64,000 nucleotides of DNA from contig NZ_CP058595.1 in the NCBI RefSeq assembly GCF_013402795.1, positions 407,501-471,500 of the forward strand, given 5' to 3'. Origin of the DNA: Costertonia aggregata. GTDB taxonomy: Bacteria; Bacteroidota; Bacteroidia; Flavobacteriales; Flavobacteriaceae. This document shows, in pieces, positions 20,082-30,516 of this stretch. The position numbers were made by a program, and so were the translations under genes. How positions within the stretch are numbered: position 1 is the first letter of the stretch; each line of letters starts with the position of its first letter. Under the pieces are notes generated by a model. That model did not search any database. It had not been told where the DNA came from and saw nothing but the letters and a program-made list of their open reading frames with translations.

Positions 20082-20639
20082 TTATTCTGCCGAAATCAGA
20101 TTATCGAGCAACGTCCTAACGGTATCATTGTCCCAGTCCGCAATGGCCGTTTGATGTACTGCTATATAACCGTTCTTATCGATAATATATGAACCAGGCG
20201 GTTTTAAGATTTCAATGGGACTTGGATTGCCTATGACTTGATAGGTTACGGGAAAATCATACCCATTCTTGGCCATAAACTCCTCTACGGGCAACCGCTC
20301 CTCATTGGTAATAATGTAAAAATCAACCTTTCCCTTATATTCGTCAAATAAGGCTTGTATATCTTTTAACTGAGCTTTTGAGGGCAAATGCCATGAGGTC
20401 CAGAATGAAATAAATACCACGGAGCCTTGTGATTGGTCAAAATTAAAAAAATTCCATTCGGCATCTTTAAGCTCCCAATTATAATTGGCAAGTTTTCCCC
20501 TGTTTTCCAGCTTTATTATGGTAGGGGAAGTAGCAAACCATCTATTCAGAAGAATTTTACTATAATCGCCCAAAGGTGTGACAAAAAAAGAAAGTACAAA
20601 GGCTATGATTAAAAGCGTATAAACTGTCTGTTTTTTCAT
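20082..20639 (-). CDS. Thioredoxin-like (TlpA/redoxin-fold) membrane-anchored protein without CXXC
   Basis: The 185-residue protein has an uncleaved N-terminal membrane anchor (residues 5-22) and a periplasmic thioredoxin fold. The usual WxxWCPPC is replaced by WTSWHLPS (residues 80-87), so both redox cysteines are missing (His84, Ser87). The cis-Pro region PGSYIIDKNGYIA is kept. It therefore cannot be a normal disulfide oxidoreductase; a binding or scaffold role is possible. It lies 16 nt before crtA on the same strand and after the aconitase terminator. Confidence 0.82.
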   Translation of the reverse strand: MKKQTVYTLLIIAFVLSFFVTPLGDYSKILLNRWFATSPTIIKLENRGKLANYNWELKDAEWNFFNFDQSQGSVVFISFWTSWHLPSKAQLKDIQALFDEYKGKVDFYIITNEERLPVEEFMAKNGYDFPVTYQVIGNPSPIEILKPPGSYIIDKNGYIAVHQTAIADWDNDTVRTLLDNLISAE

Positions 20640-20665
20640 TTAGAATGATGTGTTGCTATAAAGCT

Positions 20666-20699
20666 AAAAAACTCCCAAATACTATGCGGGAGTTTTTAT
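20666..20699 (-). terminator. Terminator after the aconitase gene
   Basis: A hairpin AAAAACTCCC / GGGAGTTTTT with loop AAATACTATGC lies about 20 nt past the aconitase stop. The minus strand carries the T run after the stem. Confidence 0.85.
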
Positions 20700-20717
20700 A
20701 TATAATTTTGGATTTAA

Positions 20718-22991
20718 TTATGCGGCGTTCTCCCTTTTAATCACGTTTAAGGCAGAACCTTCATTAAACCATCCTATTTGGGCAGCATTATACGTATGGT
20801 TTGCCTTTATAGTGTCCTTGCTTCCATCGGCATGAACAACTTCTATGGTCAAAGGCGTGTCTGGGGCAAAATCGGCAATATCAACAAAATTGAAGGTATC
20901 ATCCTCTTGAATAAGATCATAATCGTCCTCATTTGCGAATGTTAAGCCCAACATGCCCTGTTTTTTTAGATTGGTTTCATGAATACGGGCAAAAGACTTT
21001 ACCAAAACAGCAGCTACTCCCAAGTGTCTTGGTTGCATCGCAGCATGTTCACGAGAAGAACCCTCTCCATAATTATGGTCGCCCACTACAATGGATTTTA
21101 TACCAGCGGCTTTATAAGCTCTTTGTGTATCGGGAACACCTTCATACTCTCCCGTCAACTGGTTTTTTACAAAATTGGTCTTTTTGTTGAACGCATTTAC
21201 GGCACCTATTAGAGTGTTGTTCGCAATATTGTCCAAATGACCGCGGAAACGTAACCACGGACCAGCCATTGAGATATGATCGGTCGTACACTTACCAAAG
21301 GCTTTTATCAATAATTTTACGCCTTGTAGCTGCTCAGGTTTCATAGGTACAAAAGGCTCCAACAACTGTAACCTTTCTGAATCGGAAGCTACTTTTACCT
21401 CAACACTTGAACCGTCTTCTTTTGGTGCCAGATAGCCAGCATCCTCGACGGCAAAACCTTTTGGGGGCAGTTCCCATCCCGTAGGCTCATCAAACTTGAC
21501 TTCTTCACCATTCTCATTGATTAGTGCGTCGGTAATGGGATTAAAGTCCAATCGGCCCGAAAAAGCTATTGCAGCGGTGATTTCAGGCGATGCTACAAAG
21601 GCATGTGTATTGGGATTACCATCGGCTCGTTTTGCAAAATTTCTGTTGAAAGAATGTACAATACTGTTTTTGGGAGCGTTTTTAGGATCACTATATCTCG
21701 CCCATTGCCCAATGCATGGCCCGCATGCATTGGTAAATATTTTGGCACCCAATTTTTCAAAAGTGTCCAATATTCCATCACGTTCTGCAGTATAGCGTAC
21801 CTGCTCCGATCCGGGATTTATACCCAGTTCCGCTTTCATTTTCAGTCCTTTGTCCAATGCTTGTTGTGCAATAGAGGAAGCCCTTGACAAGTCTTCATAA
21901 GATGAATTTGTACAGGAACCTATAAGACTCCACTCTACCTGCATAGGCCAATCATTGGTTTTGGCCTTCTCGGTCATATCGCTACCAACTTCGGTAGAAA
22001 GGTCTGGGGTGAACGGCCCGTTCAACAAAGGCCCCAGTTCGGATAGATTGATTTCTATTACTTGATCAAAATACTGCTCTGGATTGGCATACACCTCTGC
22101 ATCTGCCGTTAAATATTCTTTTACCGTATTGGCGGCATCGGCCACATCGGCCCTGTCCGTTGCACGTAAATAGCGTTCCATTGATTCGTCATACCCAAAA
22201 GTAGACGTCGTAGCACCTATTTCAGCGCCCATGTTACAAATAGTTCCCTTACCTGTACAAGATAATGCTATGGCACCGGGTCCAAAATATTCTACGATAG
22301 CGCCCGTACCACCTTTTACGGTAAGAATTTCGGCAACTTTGAGAATAACGTCTTTAGGTGCGGTCCATCCAGAAATGGTACCGGTCAATTTCACCCCGAT
22401 CAGTTTAGGGAATTTGAGTTCCCAGGCCATGCCTGCCATAACATCCACGGCATCTGCCCCTCCTACTCCAATGGCTACCATCCCCAAACCACCTGCATTT
22501 ACAGTATGCGAATCGGTTCCTATCATCATACCGCCGGGAAATGCATAATTTTCCAATACTACTTGGTGTATGATACCTGCACCGGGTTTCCAAAAACCGA
22601 TTCCGTATTTATTGGAAACCGACTCCAAAAAATCAAAAACCTCTGCACTCGTGCTGTTTGCCGATTTTAAATCTGCTTCCGCACCGCTTTTGGCTTGTAT
22701 CAAATGGTCACAATGCACAGTGGTAGGCACCGCAACTTTAGGTTTGCCCGCTTGCATGAACTGTAGTAGGGCCATTTGCGCCGTAGCATCTTGACATGCG
22801 ATACGATCCGGAGCAAAATCAACATAATCCTTGCCTCTTGTGAACGCTTTGGTAGGATTACCGTCCCAAAGGTGGGAATACAAAATTTTCTCTGAAAGGG
22901 TCAAAGGCTTTCCAACTACTTCGCGCGCCTTATCAACACGCTCGGCCATGTTGGCATATACCTTCTTTATCATATCGATATCAAATGCCAT
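20718..22991 (-). CDS. Aconitate hydratase (mitochondrial-type)
   Basis: This TCA-cycle enzyme interconverts citrate and isocitrate with a [4Fe-4S] cluster. At 757 residues it is closest in size to the mitochondrial-type aconitase. Cluster ligands are visible as [11 protein letters not shown] and [10 protein letters not shown]. Other conserved parts are [34 protein letters not shown] and [18 protein letters not shown] in the swivel domain. It is monocistronic, with a hairpin terminator downstream and a 190-nt spacer to the MoxR gene upstream. Cytosolic. Confidence 0.97.
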   Translation of the reverse strand: MAFDIDMIKKVYANMAERVDKAREVVGKPLTLSEKILYSHLWDGNPTKAFTRGKDYVDFAPDRIACQDATAQMALLQFMQAGKPKVAVPTTVHCDHLIQAKSGAEADLKSANSTSAEVFDFLESVSNKYGIGFWKPGAGIIHQVVLENYAFPGGMMIGTDSHTVNAGGLGMVAIGVGGADAVDVMAGMAWELKFPKLIGVKLTGTISGWTAPKDVILKVAEILTVKGGTGAIVEYFGPGAIALSCTGKGTICNMGAEIGATTSTFGYDESMERYLRATDRADVADAANTVKEYLTADAEVYANPEQYFDQVIEINLSELGPLLNGPFTPDLSTEVGSDMTEKAKTNDWPMQVEWSLIGSCTNSSYEDLSRASSIAQQALDKGLKMKAELGINPGSEQVRYTAERDGILDTFEKLGAKIFTNACGPCIGQWARYSDPKNAPKNSIVHSFNRNFAKRADGNPNTHAFVASPEITAAIAFSGRLDFNPITDALINENGEEVKFDEPTGWELPPKGFAVEDAGYLAPKEDGSSVEVKVASDSERLQLLEPFVPMKPEQLQGVKLLIKAFGKCTTDHISMAGPWLRFRGHLDNIANNTLIGAVNAFNKKTNFVKNQLTGEYEGVPDTQRAYKAAGIKSIVVGDHNYGEGSSREHAAMQPRHLGVAAVLVKSFARIHETNLKKQGMLGLTFANEDDYDLIQEDDTFNFVDIADFAPDTPLTIEVVHADGSKDTIKANHTYNAAQIGWFNEGSALNVIKRENAA

Positions 22992-23182
22992 TATTGAATT
23001 ATTTTAGGTTATTGCAATTCTGTAAAATTAAGAAAATACTAGGGGCAAATAAAATTTTTGAACAGGGATTACGCCTAAATTCACCGATTCACAAAAAACG
23101 TATCGGAATTTCTCATCATCTAAAAGAAATACATGGGATTACTAATGTACAATTTTATCTTTTGTACATGCCCTAAATCTAT

Positions 23183-24136
23183 TTAAAGAAGATGGTCCAC
23201 TATCTGCTCTTCGGAAATTCCTTCCGCTTCCGCTTTGTAGTTTTTTATGATTCGATGTCGAAGTATGCCCATGGCTATGGCTTTCACATCATCGATATCC
23301 GGAGAAAATTTACCGTGTATCGCCGCATGTGCCTTTGCGGCCAAGACAAGATTTTGCGATGCTCGTGGCCCTGCGCCCCAATCGATATATTGTTTTACGT
23401 AGTCCGAAGCAGTGTCCAAATTGGGTCTTGTTGAGTTGACCAATCTCACCGCATATTCCACTACGTTATTGGGTACGGGTATTCTACGCACCAAATGTTG
23501 TACCTCTAAAATTTCTTGTGCATTGAACAAAGGGGCTATGGTTACCACATCATCTGAAGTTGTGTTTTTTACAACTTGCATCTCTTCTTCAACTGACGGA
23601 TATTTTAATTCTATAGCGAACATAAACCTATCTAACTGTGCTTCTGGCAAAGGATAGGTACCTTCCTGTTCAATAGGGTTTTGGGTAGCCAGAACAAAAT
23701 AAGGCAGTTCTAACTTATATTGTTGACCAGCAATGGTCACCGCTCTTTCCTGCATGGCCTCCAAAAGTGCCGCTTGGGTTTTTGGCGGTGTCCTGTTTAT
23801 TTCATCGGCTAAAATGATATTGGAGAAAATAGGTCCTTTTATGAATTTGAAATTTCTGTTTTGGTCCAAGACTTCACTACCCAAAATATCACTTGGCATT
23901 AAATCTGGCGTAAACTGAATTCTTTTAAAATCAAGACCAAGGGTTTGGGCTATGGTATTTACCATTAAGGTTTTAGCCAACCCCGGTACGCCTATCAAAA
24001 GTGAATGGCCACCGGTATAAATCGATAAAAGTATCTGATCAATTACGGTTTCTTGACCTATGATGACCTTGGCGATTTCAGTTTTTAGGGCAACATGTTT
24101 TTCTACAAGTTGATTTATGGCGGTTACGTCTGACAT
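23183..24136 (-). CDS. MoxR-family AAA+ ATPase
   Basis: A 317-residue AAA-3 ATPase with Walker A GVPGLAKT (about residues 49-56), Walker B ILADEINRTPPKTQAALLEAM, sensor 1 ATQNPIEQEGTYPLPEAQLDRF and an Arg-rich C-terminal lid. MoxR proteins act as chaperones that help metal insertion or complex assembly, usually next to DUF58 and VWA genes. None of those follow here: the next gene is aconitase after 190 nt. Instead it lies 4 nt downstream of the SurA-like isomerase, in the same operon. Cytosolic. Confidence 0.93.
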   Translation of the reverse strand: MSDVTAINQLVEKHVALKTEIAKVIIGQETVIDQILLSIYTGGHSLLIGVPGLAKTLMVNTIAQTLGLDFKRIQFTPDLMPSDILGSEVLDQNRNFKFIKGPIFSNIILADEINRTPPKTQAALLEAMQERAVTIAGQQYKLELPYFVLATQNPIEQEGTYPLPEAQLDRFMFAIELKYPSVEEEMQVVKNTTSDDVVTIAPLFNAQEILEVQHLVRRIPVPNNVVEYAVRLVNSTRPNLDTASDYVKQYIDWGAGPRASQNLVLAAKAHAAIHGKFSPDIDDVKAIAMGILRHRIIKNYKAEAEGISEEQIVDHLL

Positions 24137-24140
24137 GTAT

Positions 24141-25568
24141 TTATTCCTTTACCCAGTCGTTTGCAAAATCACAGTCTCTTTTCTCCTCGTTCACGCTTAT
24201 ATAGGTGTCTTCAATATGTATGTCCATCCATTCCTTAATGGCGTTGAACTGTTTTTCCCTTTTGGCCAGTTCTTGGATCTTTAAATAATCTTGGGCAAAA
24301 TCAGCAACATGCTCATCATACCTATTGGTAATCTTGTAGATTTTGTATTTGATACCTCCCCTTGGGTCCTCTTCCATTATCGGGTATGATATTTCGTTAT
24401 CCTTTAGGTTACGTACTTGATTATAGAGTGTGGGGTCCATTTTTGTAAGTTCAAAACGCGCACTAAAATCTTGCGGGTTCCGAAGAACGCCACCGTCAAA
24501 CTTAGTCTCTTTCTCGTCAGAAAAATTTAAGGCGGCCTCTGCGAACGTAAAATCTCCGTTGTTTACCTTGACCCGTATACTATCTAGCTCAGACTTTGCA
24601 GCCTCTTTGGCACTTTCGGGCACTTCGGGAGAAATTATAATGTGACGAATATCACGCTCCTGACCCCTAACTTTTTCGACAAGCATGATATGGTACCCAT
24701 ATTCGGTCTCAAAAGGTTCGGATATTTCCCCTTCTTGCAGTCTATACGCCACATCCATAAACTCCTTTACAAAAGCGGTATTCTTGTTTATGGCATAAAA
24801 GCCTCCGTTTGCTTTTGAGCCTTCATCTTCTGAATACAAAATGGCCTTTATCTTAAAACTAGCATCGTTTTCTTGAATATCAGCTTTTATGGTATTCAAT
24901 TTATCGATTACCTTTTGTTTTTCTTCCTCGGTCGCCTTGGGGATTTTCACTATTTGCGATATTTCTAGCTCTGCACCAAATACAGGCCTTTCATCCTTTG
25001 GTATCTTATTGAAAAATTGCCTTACTTCCTCTGGCGTAATTTCAATGTCGCTGACTACGGAAGCTTGCATTTTTTCAGAAAGCATTCTGAGTTTGTTTAT
25101 TTCAAAAAGGTCTTCCCGTAGTTCCTGTTCGTTTTCCTTTCTATAGAATTTCAATAATTTTTCCATGGAACCTATTTGGGAAACGAAAGATTGTAGCTGC
25201 CTGTCAATATTCGCATTTACTTCATCGTCAGAGACCAAAAGACTGTCTTGCACTGCTTGATGGGCATACAAACGGTCTTCCATAAGTTTGCCCAAAAGAC
25301 TACATTTTGTTATATCTTCGGTCGACACCCCTTGGCTTTTTAAATCGATATAGGTTTTTTCAATATCCGAATCCAAAATCACATAGTCGCCCACTACGGC
25401 TGCCACACCATCCAATTTAATCTTTTTGAAATTTTGAACGGTGTCTTTTTCAATATCCAAACTAGCTTCCAGTTCAGGTTCCTCAGGGACCTTGGGGATA
25501 CTATCGTTTTCTTGTGATGTAGCAACCATAGAGACCAATAGGGCCAGTCCTAAAATGATTTTATTCAT
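24141..25568 (-). CDS. SurA-like peptidyl-prolyl isomerase with two parvulin domains
   Basis: A periplasmic chaperone of about 475 residues with a signal peptide (MNKIILGLALLVSMVATSQ). An N-terminal SurA-like helical region (VVGDYVILDSDIEK) precedes two rotamase/PpiC domains: one around EISQIVKIPKATEEEKQKVIDKLN to YGYHIMLVEKV, one around DIRHIIISPEVPESAKEAAKSELDSIR onward. SurA helps outer-membrane proteins reach the Bam complex. I use the ATG at 25568; ATG 25577 is also in frame. The start overlaps the preceding lipoprotein gene by 8 nt, so the two are translationally coupled. The region is duplicated in function with that neighbour. Confidence 0.92.
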   Translation of the reverse strand: MNKIILGLALLVSMVATSQENDSIPKVPEEPELEASLDIEKDTVQNFKKIKLDGVAAVVGDYVILDSDIEKTYIDLKSQGVSTEDITKCSLLGKLMEDRLYAHQAVQDSLLVSDDEVNANIDRQLQSFVSQIGSMEKLLKFYRKENEQELREDLFEINKLRMLSEKMQASVVSDIEITPEEVRQFFNKIPKDERPVFGAELEISQIVKIPKATEEEKQKVIDKLNTIKADIQENDASFKIKAILYSEDEGSKANGGFYAINKNTAFVKEFMDVAYRLQEGEISEPFETEYGYHIMLVEKVRGQERDIRHIIISPEVPESAKEAAKSELDSIRVKVNNGDFTFAEAALNFSDEKETKFDGGVLRNPQDFSARFELTKMDPTLYNQVRNLKDNEISYPIMEEDPRGGIKYKIYKITNRYDEHVADFAQDYLKIQELAKREKQFNAIKEWMDIHIEDTYISVNEEKRDCDFANDWVKE

Positions 25569-26430
25569 TCTGTTCATATATTTCAAACTCTTTTTCTTTA
25601 ATAGCTTCATCAATGATCTCGGTTTCCAATTTTCGGGTATATTTCAACCTTCTCCGGTTCAAAAGTACTTCTTTTATGGTAGGTTTGATATAGGAAAGTG
25701 GTGCTATATCGTTCACGTTGAGCACATCGGTAACCTTCGCCAAATATACCCCTATTGAATCCTGCAATTCAAAAAATTGTGATTTTTTTAAGTACTTATC
25801 CTCGTTTTCAAAGGTCAATGGCGGTATTTCATCAATAATCCTGGCAGAAGATATCCAAATGGAATCATTAAAGTTAAGTTTGCGAAATTGTACCGATATC
25901 GAGTCCAAATACGCAATATCTTTCGCTTTGAAACTTTTGATTTTGGAGATGACCTCATTTTTGTTCAAAAACTGCATAGGCAGTTCAACAAACCTAATCT
26001 TTACCAATTTTTCCTTTAATCTAAAATTCTCCTTTTGGACATCGTAAAAATCGCTTAATTGAGAGCCGCTCACCGTTGTGTCCTGCGATTGTTGCACTAA
26101 GGCCTCTTTATAGGCCCTTGTGTACAAATCTGTCCTGTAATCGTTGACCAATCTGTCAAACTCTGCCAACCTTTCCTCGGGGAGGTTGATCTTTGCTTTT
26201 GAGAGCAGAAGCTGTCTACTCGCCCAATTGTTTATGTAATTGGTCACGAACGAGACACTGTCGGATTTTGATATTTTGGAATTCAACAAAGGTGCTATGT
26301 CTTCCTTATACAAAAACGTATCACCTACCCTTGCAATGGCTTCCCTATTATCCTTGTCGGCACATGAAAACACCAGTGCAAACAGTGTCAAGAAAAGTAT
26401 ACTTGAGTAATATTTTTTTATCAGAGACAT
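25561..26430 (-). CDS. SurA-N/PpiC-like lipoprotein chaperone
   Basis: A lipoprotein of 289 residues: hydrophobic segment to SILFLTLFALVFSC (Cys23). Its N-terminal part (AIARVGDTFLYKEDI, then a helical WASRQLLLSKAKINLPEERL) matches the SurA N-domain, but no complete parvulin domain is evident; residues 130-260 are only faintly PpiC-like. It heads the operon lipoprotein-SurA-MoxR on the minus strand. A holdase role in outer-membrane protein assembly, with the SurA-like partner, is inferred. Confidence 0.82.
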   Translation of the reverse strand: MSLIKKYYSSILFLTLFALVFSCADKDNREAIARVGDTFLYKEDIAPLLNSKISKSDSVSFVTNYINNWASRQLLLSKAKINLPEERLAEFDRLVNDYRTDLYTRAYKEALVQQSQDTTVSGSQLSDFYDVQKENFRLKEKLVKIRFVELPMQFLNKNEVISKIKSFKAKDIAYLDSISVQFRKLNFNDSIWISSARIIDEIPPLTFENEDKYLKKSQFFELQDSIGVYLAKVTDVLNVNDIAPLSYIKPTIKEVLLNRRRLKYTRKLETEIIDEAIKEKEFEIYEQNE

Positions 26431-26550
26431 CTGGCAAAAATAACAATAAGATTAGGGTGTGCAAACCATACAAAGATTGATTAACACATTTTTAGCGTCA
26501 CAAATCATATTTTGCTACATTAGTGCAATAAACCAAGAATCAGTTACACT

Positions 26551-26799
26551 GTGAACAGAAAAATTAAATTGATTTGGGACTTTAAAGGTCCTGCGGCTGA
26601 AAAAACCGCCCAGCACCATGAAAAACATCTGAAAGAGTATATTGATATGGAAAACCTGGATGTTAAGATCACTGGCCATAAAAAATTAAGTGACATGCAT
26701 AGTATTGCTTTTATGGTGGTGAACGAATCTAAAATGATAACGGTACGAGACGCCCTAAAACCCCATCGAGGCGAAGTTCACGAAACTACTTCCCCATAA
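26551..26799 (+). CDS. Conserved hypothetical protein of 82 residues, GTG start
   Basis: A short basic cytosolic protein beginning with GTG at 26551 (VNRKIKLIWDFKGPAAEKTAQHHEKHLKEYI); no ATG lies closer. It looks like a small compact alpha/beta protein with a conserved-looking KLIWDFKGPAAEKTAQHHEKHL N-terminal half and a VVNESKMITVRDALKPHRGEV C-terminal half. I recognise it only as a flavobacterial conserved family of unknown function. It stands 53 nt before the next gene. Confidence 0.7.
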   Translation: MNRKIKLIWDFKGPAAEKTAQHHEKHLKEYIDMENLDVKITGHKKLSDMHSIAFMVVNESKMITVRDALKPHRGEVHETTSP

Positions 26800-26852
26800 C
26801 AGCGATTTATGGCTATTCCGCTTTAAAAATAAATGAGCTCAATAAATATAAA

Positions 26853-27992
26853 ATGAAAAATTATGTCCTTTGCGTTTTTGTGATTTTTACAGCGATAATT
26901 TCCTGTGATACTGCAAAAGGGCACAAAAACCCCCTACAACAGGTATTGTCGTCTGATAACCCTAAGATAAAACGGGTAATGGACAGTATTGGCCAACATG
27001 AAGTCCAAATCATATATACTCAAATAGACAGGAAAGAGGGGCGGGTACATTTTACCGATTTTGAATTTCAGGTAAATTCGTCACAATATTTTTATCCTGC
27101 CAGTACGGTGAAATTTCCCGTAGCGCTACTAGCCCTCTCCAAATTGAACCAAATGGAACATATGGATAGAAACACCCGTTTTTACATTGAGGGCGATACG
27201 GTAGAGACCACCTTCGCCGCAGAGATCCAAAAAATTTTCGCGGTAAGCGACAATGAGGCCTATAATCGGCTTTTTGAATTTTTGGGACAGGATTATATCA
27301 ATGATAAGTTAAGTGAAAAAGCCTTCGGACCCATTCGTATTTCCCATCGCTTATCCGCACCAAATGCAGATGAAATAACCACGAAACCTCTGGTTATTTA
27401 TGAAAATGACAGTACCACCACGATAACCGCCCCAATAATAAACACATCGGCAAAAGCATTGACATTAAACGGAACCGAAAAAGGAAAAGGATTTTACTCA
27501 GATGGCGAACTGGTAGACGAAGCGTTTGACTTTAGCCTCAAAAATCATTACCCAATACGTACGCAACACCAATTTTTGAAAACTGTAATGTTTCCTGAGC
27601 AGTTTACACCGGACCAAAAAATAAACTTGCGCGATGATCAACTCGAATTCGTGCATAAAGCTATGCACAAACTACCAAAAAAAATGGGCTACGACCCAGA
27701 AACCTATTATGATGGGTATTGTAAATTCTTCATATATGGCGATACAAAGAATGATATCCCCGAGCATATAAAAATATATAACAAAGTAGGTGACGCCTAC
27801 GGTACACTTACGGACTGCGCCTATGTAAAGGATACCAAAAACGATGTGGAATTTATGTTGACCGCCACGATTCTGGTAAACAAAGACGGTATTTTCAACG
27901 ATGACGCTTATGAATACGATGAAATAGGCTTTCCTTTTTTAGCGGAATTGGGGAGAGAAATCCACCAACTTGAAATAGACCGAAAAAAATAG
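26853..27992 (+). CDS. Class A beta-lactamase-fold serine hydrolase lipoprotein
   Basis: A lipoprotein (lipobox IISC, Cys18) of 379 residues, long for a class A beta-lactamase. It has the SxxK nucleophile motif as STVK (Ser84, Lys87) and an SDN loop (132-134), but the KTG triad is only approximated by KVG in NKVGDAYGT. Databases group such proteins as beta-lactamase2/serine hydrolase. It may be a peptidoglycan-related enzyme or esterase; antibiotic hydrolysis is not shown by the sequence. Confidence 0.82.
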   Translation: MKNYVLCVFVIFTAIISCDTAKGHKNPLQQVLSSDNPKIKRVMDSIGQHEVQIIYTQIDRKEGRVHFTDFEFQVNSSQYFYPASTVKFPVALLALSKLNQMEHMDRNTRFYIEGDTVETTFAAEIQKIFAVSDNEAYNRLFEFLGQDYINDKLSEKAFGPIRISHRLSAPNADEITTKPLVIYENDSTTTITAPIINTSAKALTLNGTEKGKGFYSDGELVDEAFDFSLKNHYPIRTQHQFLKTVMFPEQFTPDQKINLRDDQLEFVHKAMHKLPKKMGYDPETYYDGYCKFFIYGDTKNDIPEHIKIYNKVGDAYGTLTDCAYVKDTKNDVEFMLTATILVNKDGIFNDDAYEYDEIGFPFLAELGREIHQLEIDRKK

Positions 27993-28143
27993 TTTTTACC
28001 TAAAAATAACATCTAATTTTCCAATTACACGGTATTCAGGGAATTAGCATCCCAAAAACTACCCTATCTTTCCAACAAATTTGATGAAGTGTCGTTTTAT
28101 ATATTCATATATGAAAATGGCGGACGGATTTTAAAGCAACCCT

Positions 28144-30516
28144 ATGGACCAAAACCAAGAGCAGATTTCACAACTTATGGCCAAATTGGAGCTGTTACTC
28201 AAAAAACAGCAAGATTTCAATATTCAAGTGAACGAACTGCGACGGGATATTCAAATCTTGAAAAACGAGCAGACCCAAAAACCGATAGACCAAGTTGAGA
28301 CAACAAAAGAAACTGTTCCGGAGATAAAGGAAACCGTTGTACAGGAAAAGACAGTCCCCATAAAGGATGAGAAACCGGTGCAAGCCATTGAAAATCCTGT
28401 CAAGAAGACAACGCCACCCGAACAAACTTTTGCAAAAAAAGCAAAAAAACCATCTTCAAAATCTAATCTAGAAAAGTTTATCGGTGAGAATCTTATCAAC
28501 AAAATCGGTATACTCATAACCATTATCGGCGTGGTTATCGGTGCCAAATATTCCATCGAAAACAATCTCATAAGTCCGTTGACACGTATTATTCTAGGAT
28601 ATTTCGTAGGTATAGGGTTGGTAGGGTTCGGTATAAAACTAAAGGCTAAATATGAGAACTACAGCGCAGTATTGGTCAGCGGTGCGTTGGCCATTATGTA
28701 TTTTATAACTTTTGCCGGTTATAGCTTTTATGGTTTGTTCCCGCAGACCATGGCATTCGCTATCATGCTTTTGTTTACGATATTCGGTGTTGTGGCATCG
28801 CTAAACTACAACAAACAGATTATTGCCCATATCGGCTTGGTAGGTGCCTATGCCGTACCTTTTTTATTAAGTAACGAATCGGGCAATGCAGCAGTTCTTT
28901 TTGGCTACATGACCATTATAAACATTGGCATCTTGGTCATTTCCTTTAAAAAGTATTGGAAACCACTGTTTTATTCGGCTTTTGGCTTTACATGGCTCAT
29001 CTATTTTGTTTGGTTTGCATTTTCATATACGTATGAAGAGCATTTTACATTGGCATTGGTGGTACTGTCTATCTTTTTTGTACTCTTCTATATTACCTCA
29101 TTGGCTTATAAATTCATAAAACTAGAAAAGTTCAAAGCAACTGATATTATATTGATCTTACTTAACTCCTTCATATTTTATGGGTTAGGGATAGGGTTAT
29201 TATCAGACGATATCGTAGGTAAAGAATTATTGGGTGTTTTCACGCTCGGCAATGCCATCATTCATTTTATCACCAGTGTTATTATCTACAAGAAAAAATT
29301 GGCGGATCGCAATTTGTTTTATTTGGTATCAGGCCTAGTACTAACATTCATCACCATTACCATTCCGGTACAGTTAGATGGTAATTGGGTCACTTTATTA
29401 TGGGCATTGGAAGCTGCTTTATTGTTTTGGATCGGCCGCACCAAGAATGTTGGGTTTTATGAAACCTTATCCTATGTTCTTGTTCTCTTAACCGTGTACA
29501 GCCTTATGCAGGATTGGGGAGATACTTATGGCAGCTATTGGTTTAAGGATAGTAGTCCTGTAGTGAGTCCGTTCTTTAATATCACTATGTTGACCTCTGT
29601 GGTATGTGTGCTTTCTTTTAGTTTCATTAATTGGATGAATCTCAAACATAGGCCCGCCACAAAAACGTTACTTTCCAAGATCATGAACGTTGGTTTGCCC
29701 GCAATACTGTTGATTACCCTGTACTATTCTTTTTATCTGGAAATACAGTACTACTGGGATATTGTCTTCAGAAGTTCCAAAATTGAAACTACCATTGATG
29801 GTTACGCTACCAACCAATACAATTATAACATACGCAATTTAGATCAGGTTTGGCTAATCATATATACTTTGGTATTCTTTAGCATGGTGACTTTTGTAAA
29901 CAACATTAAATTAAAAAGTAGGGTATTGGGCATCGTTACTTTGGTATTTAGCCTTTTGCTTGGTTTATTCTTTTTAACCAACGGGCTTTACACGCTTAGT
30001 GAGCTAAGGGAGGCTTATGTGGACCAAAAATATGCCGAATACTACAATATTGGCTTCTCCAATGTATGGTTACGCTACGTGGCCATAGCATTTTTTGCCC
30101 TGCTGCTATTTTCTATTTATAAATTGATACGGCAACCTTTTTTAAAAATCAATTTTAAAGTACCTTTTGAGATAATACTGCACACATCAATCGTATGGAT
30201 AGCCAGTAGCGAGCTCTTAACTTGGATGGATTTATCTGGTGCCACCCAAGGCTACAAACTGGGACTAAGTATTCTTTGGGGTATGTATTCACTACTGCTT
30301 ATAGCATTAGGTATATGGAAAAACAAAAAATATCTGCGTATTGCCGCAATTGTACTTTTTGCTATAACCTTGGTAAAACTGTTCTTTTATGATATCGCAT
30401 CATTGAACACGATTTCCAAGACCATAGTATTTGTTTCGCTGGGTGTTCTATTATTGATCATATCATTTCTTTACAATAAGTACAAACATGTTATAACCGA
30501 TGAGAACGAAAAATAA
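28144..30516 (+). CDS. DUF2339 large multi-pass membrane protein
   Basis: A 790-residue inner-membrane protein with a coiled-coil N-terminus (residues 1-90, rich in Gln, Glu and Lys), then more than 20 hydrophobic segments of the DUF2339 type (GENLINKIGILITIIGVVIGAKYSIE at about 115-140). Its biochemical role is unknown. Its last 17 nt overlap the start of the DUF3999-like gene, so both are translated together. Their repeated pairing in other genomes suggests a membrane complex. Confidence 0.87.
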   Translation: MDQNQEQISQLMAKLELLLKKQQDFNIQVNELRRDIQILKNEQTQKPIDQVETTKETVPEIKETVVQEKTVPIKDEKPVQAIENPVKKTTPPEQTFAKKAKKPSSKSNLEKFIGENLINKIGILITIIGVVIGAKYSIENNLISPLTRIILGYFVGIGLVGFGIKLKAKYENYSAVLVSGALAIMYFITFAGYSFYGLFPQTMAFAIMLLFTIFGVVASLNYNKQIIAHIGLVGAYAVPFLLSNESGNAAVLFGYMTIINIGILVISFKKYWKPLFYSAFGFTWLIYFVWFAFSYTYEEHFTLALVVLSIFFVLFYITSLAYKFIKLEKFKATDIILILLNSFIFYGLGIGLLSDDIVGKELLGVFTLGNAIIHFITSVIIYKKKLADRNLFYLVSGLVLTFITITIPVQLDGNWVTLLWALEAALLFWIGRTKNVGFYETLSYVLVLLTVYSLMQDWGDTYGSYWFKDSSPVVSPFFNITMLTSVVCVLSFSFINWMNLKHRPATKTLLSKIMNVGLPAILLITLYYSFYLEIQYYWDIVFRSSKIETTIDGYATNQYNYNIRNLDQVWLIIYTLVFFSMVTFVNNIKLKSRVLGIVTLVFSLLLGLFFLTNGLYTLSELREAYVDQKYAEYYNIGFSNVWLRYVAIAFFALLLFSIYKLIRQPFLKINFKVPFEIILHTSIVWIASSELLTWMDLSGATQGYKLGLSILWGMYSLLLIALGIWKNKKYLRIAAIVLFAITLVKLFFYDIASLNTISKTIVFVSLGVLLLIISFLYNKYKHVITDENEK

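Noticed and set aside
26853-27992. Antibiotic-resistance beta-lactamase
   Set aside because: SxxK and SDN are present, but the KTG motif is altered and the protein is a long lipoprotein, so resistance cannot be claimed.
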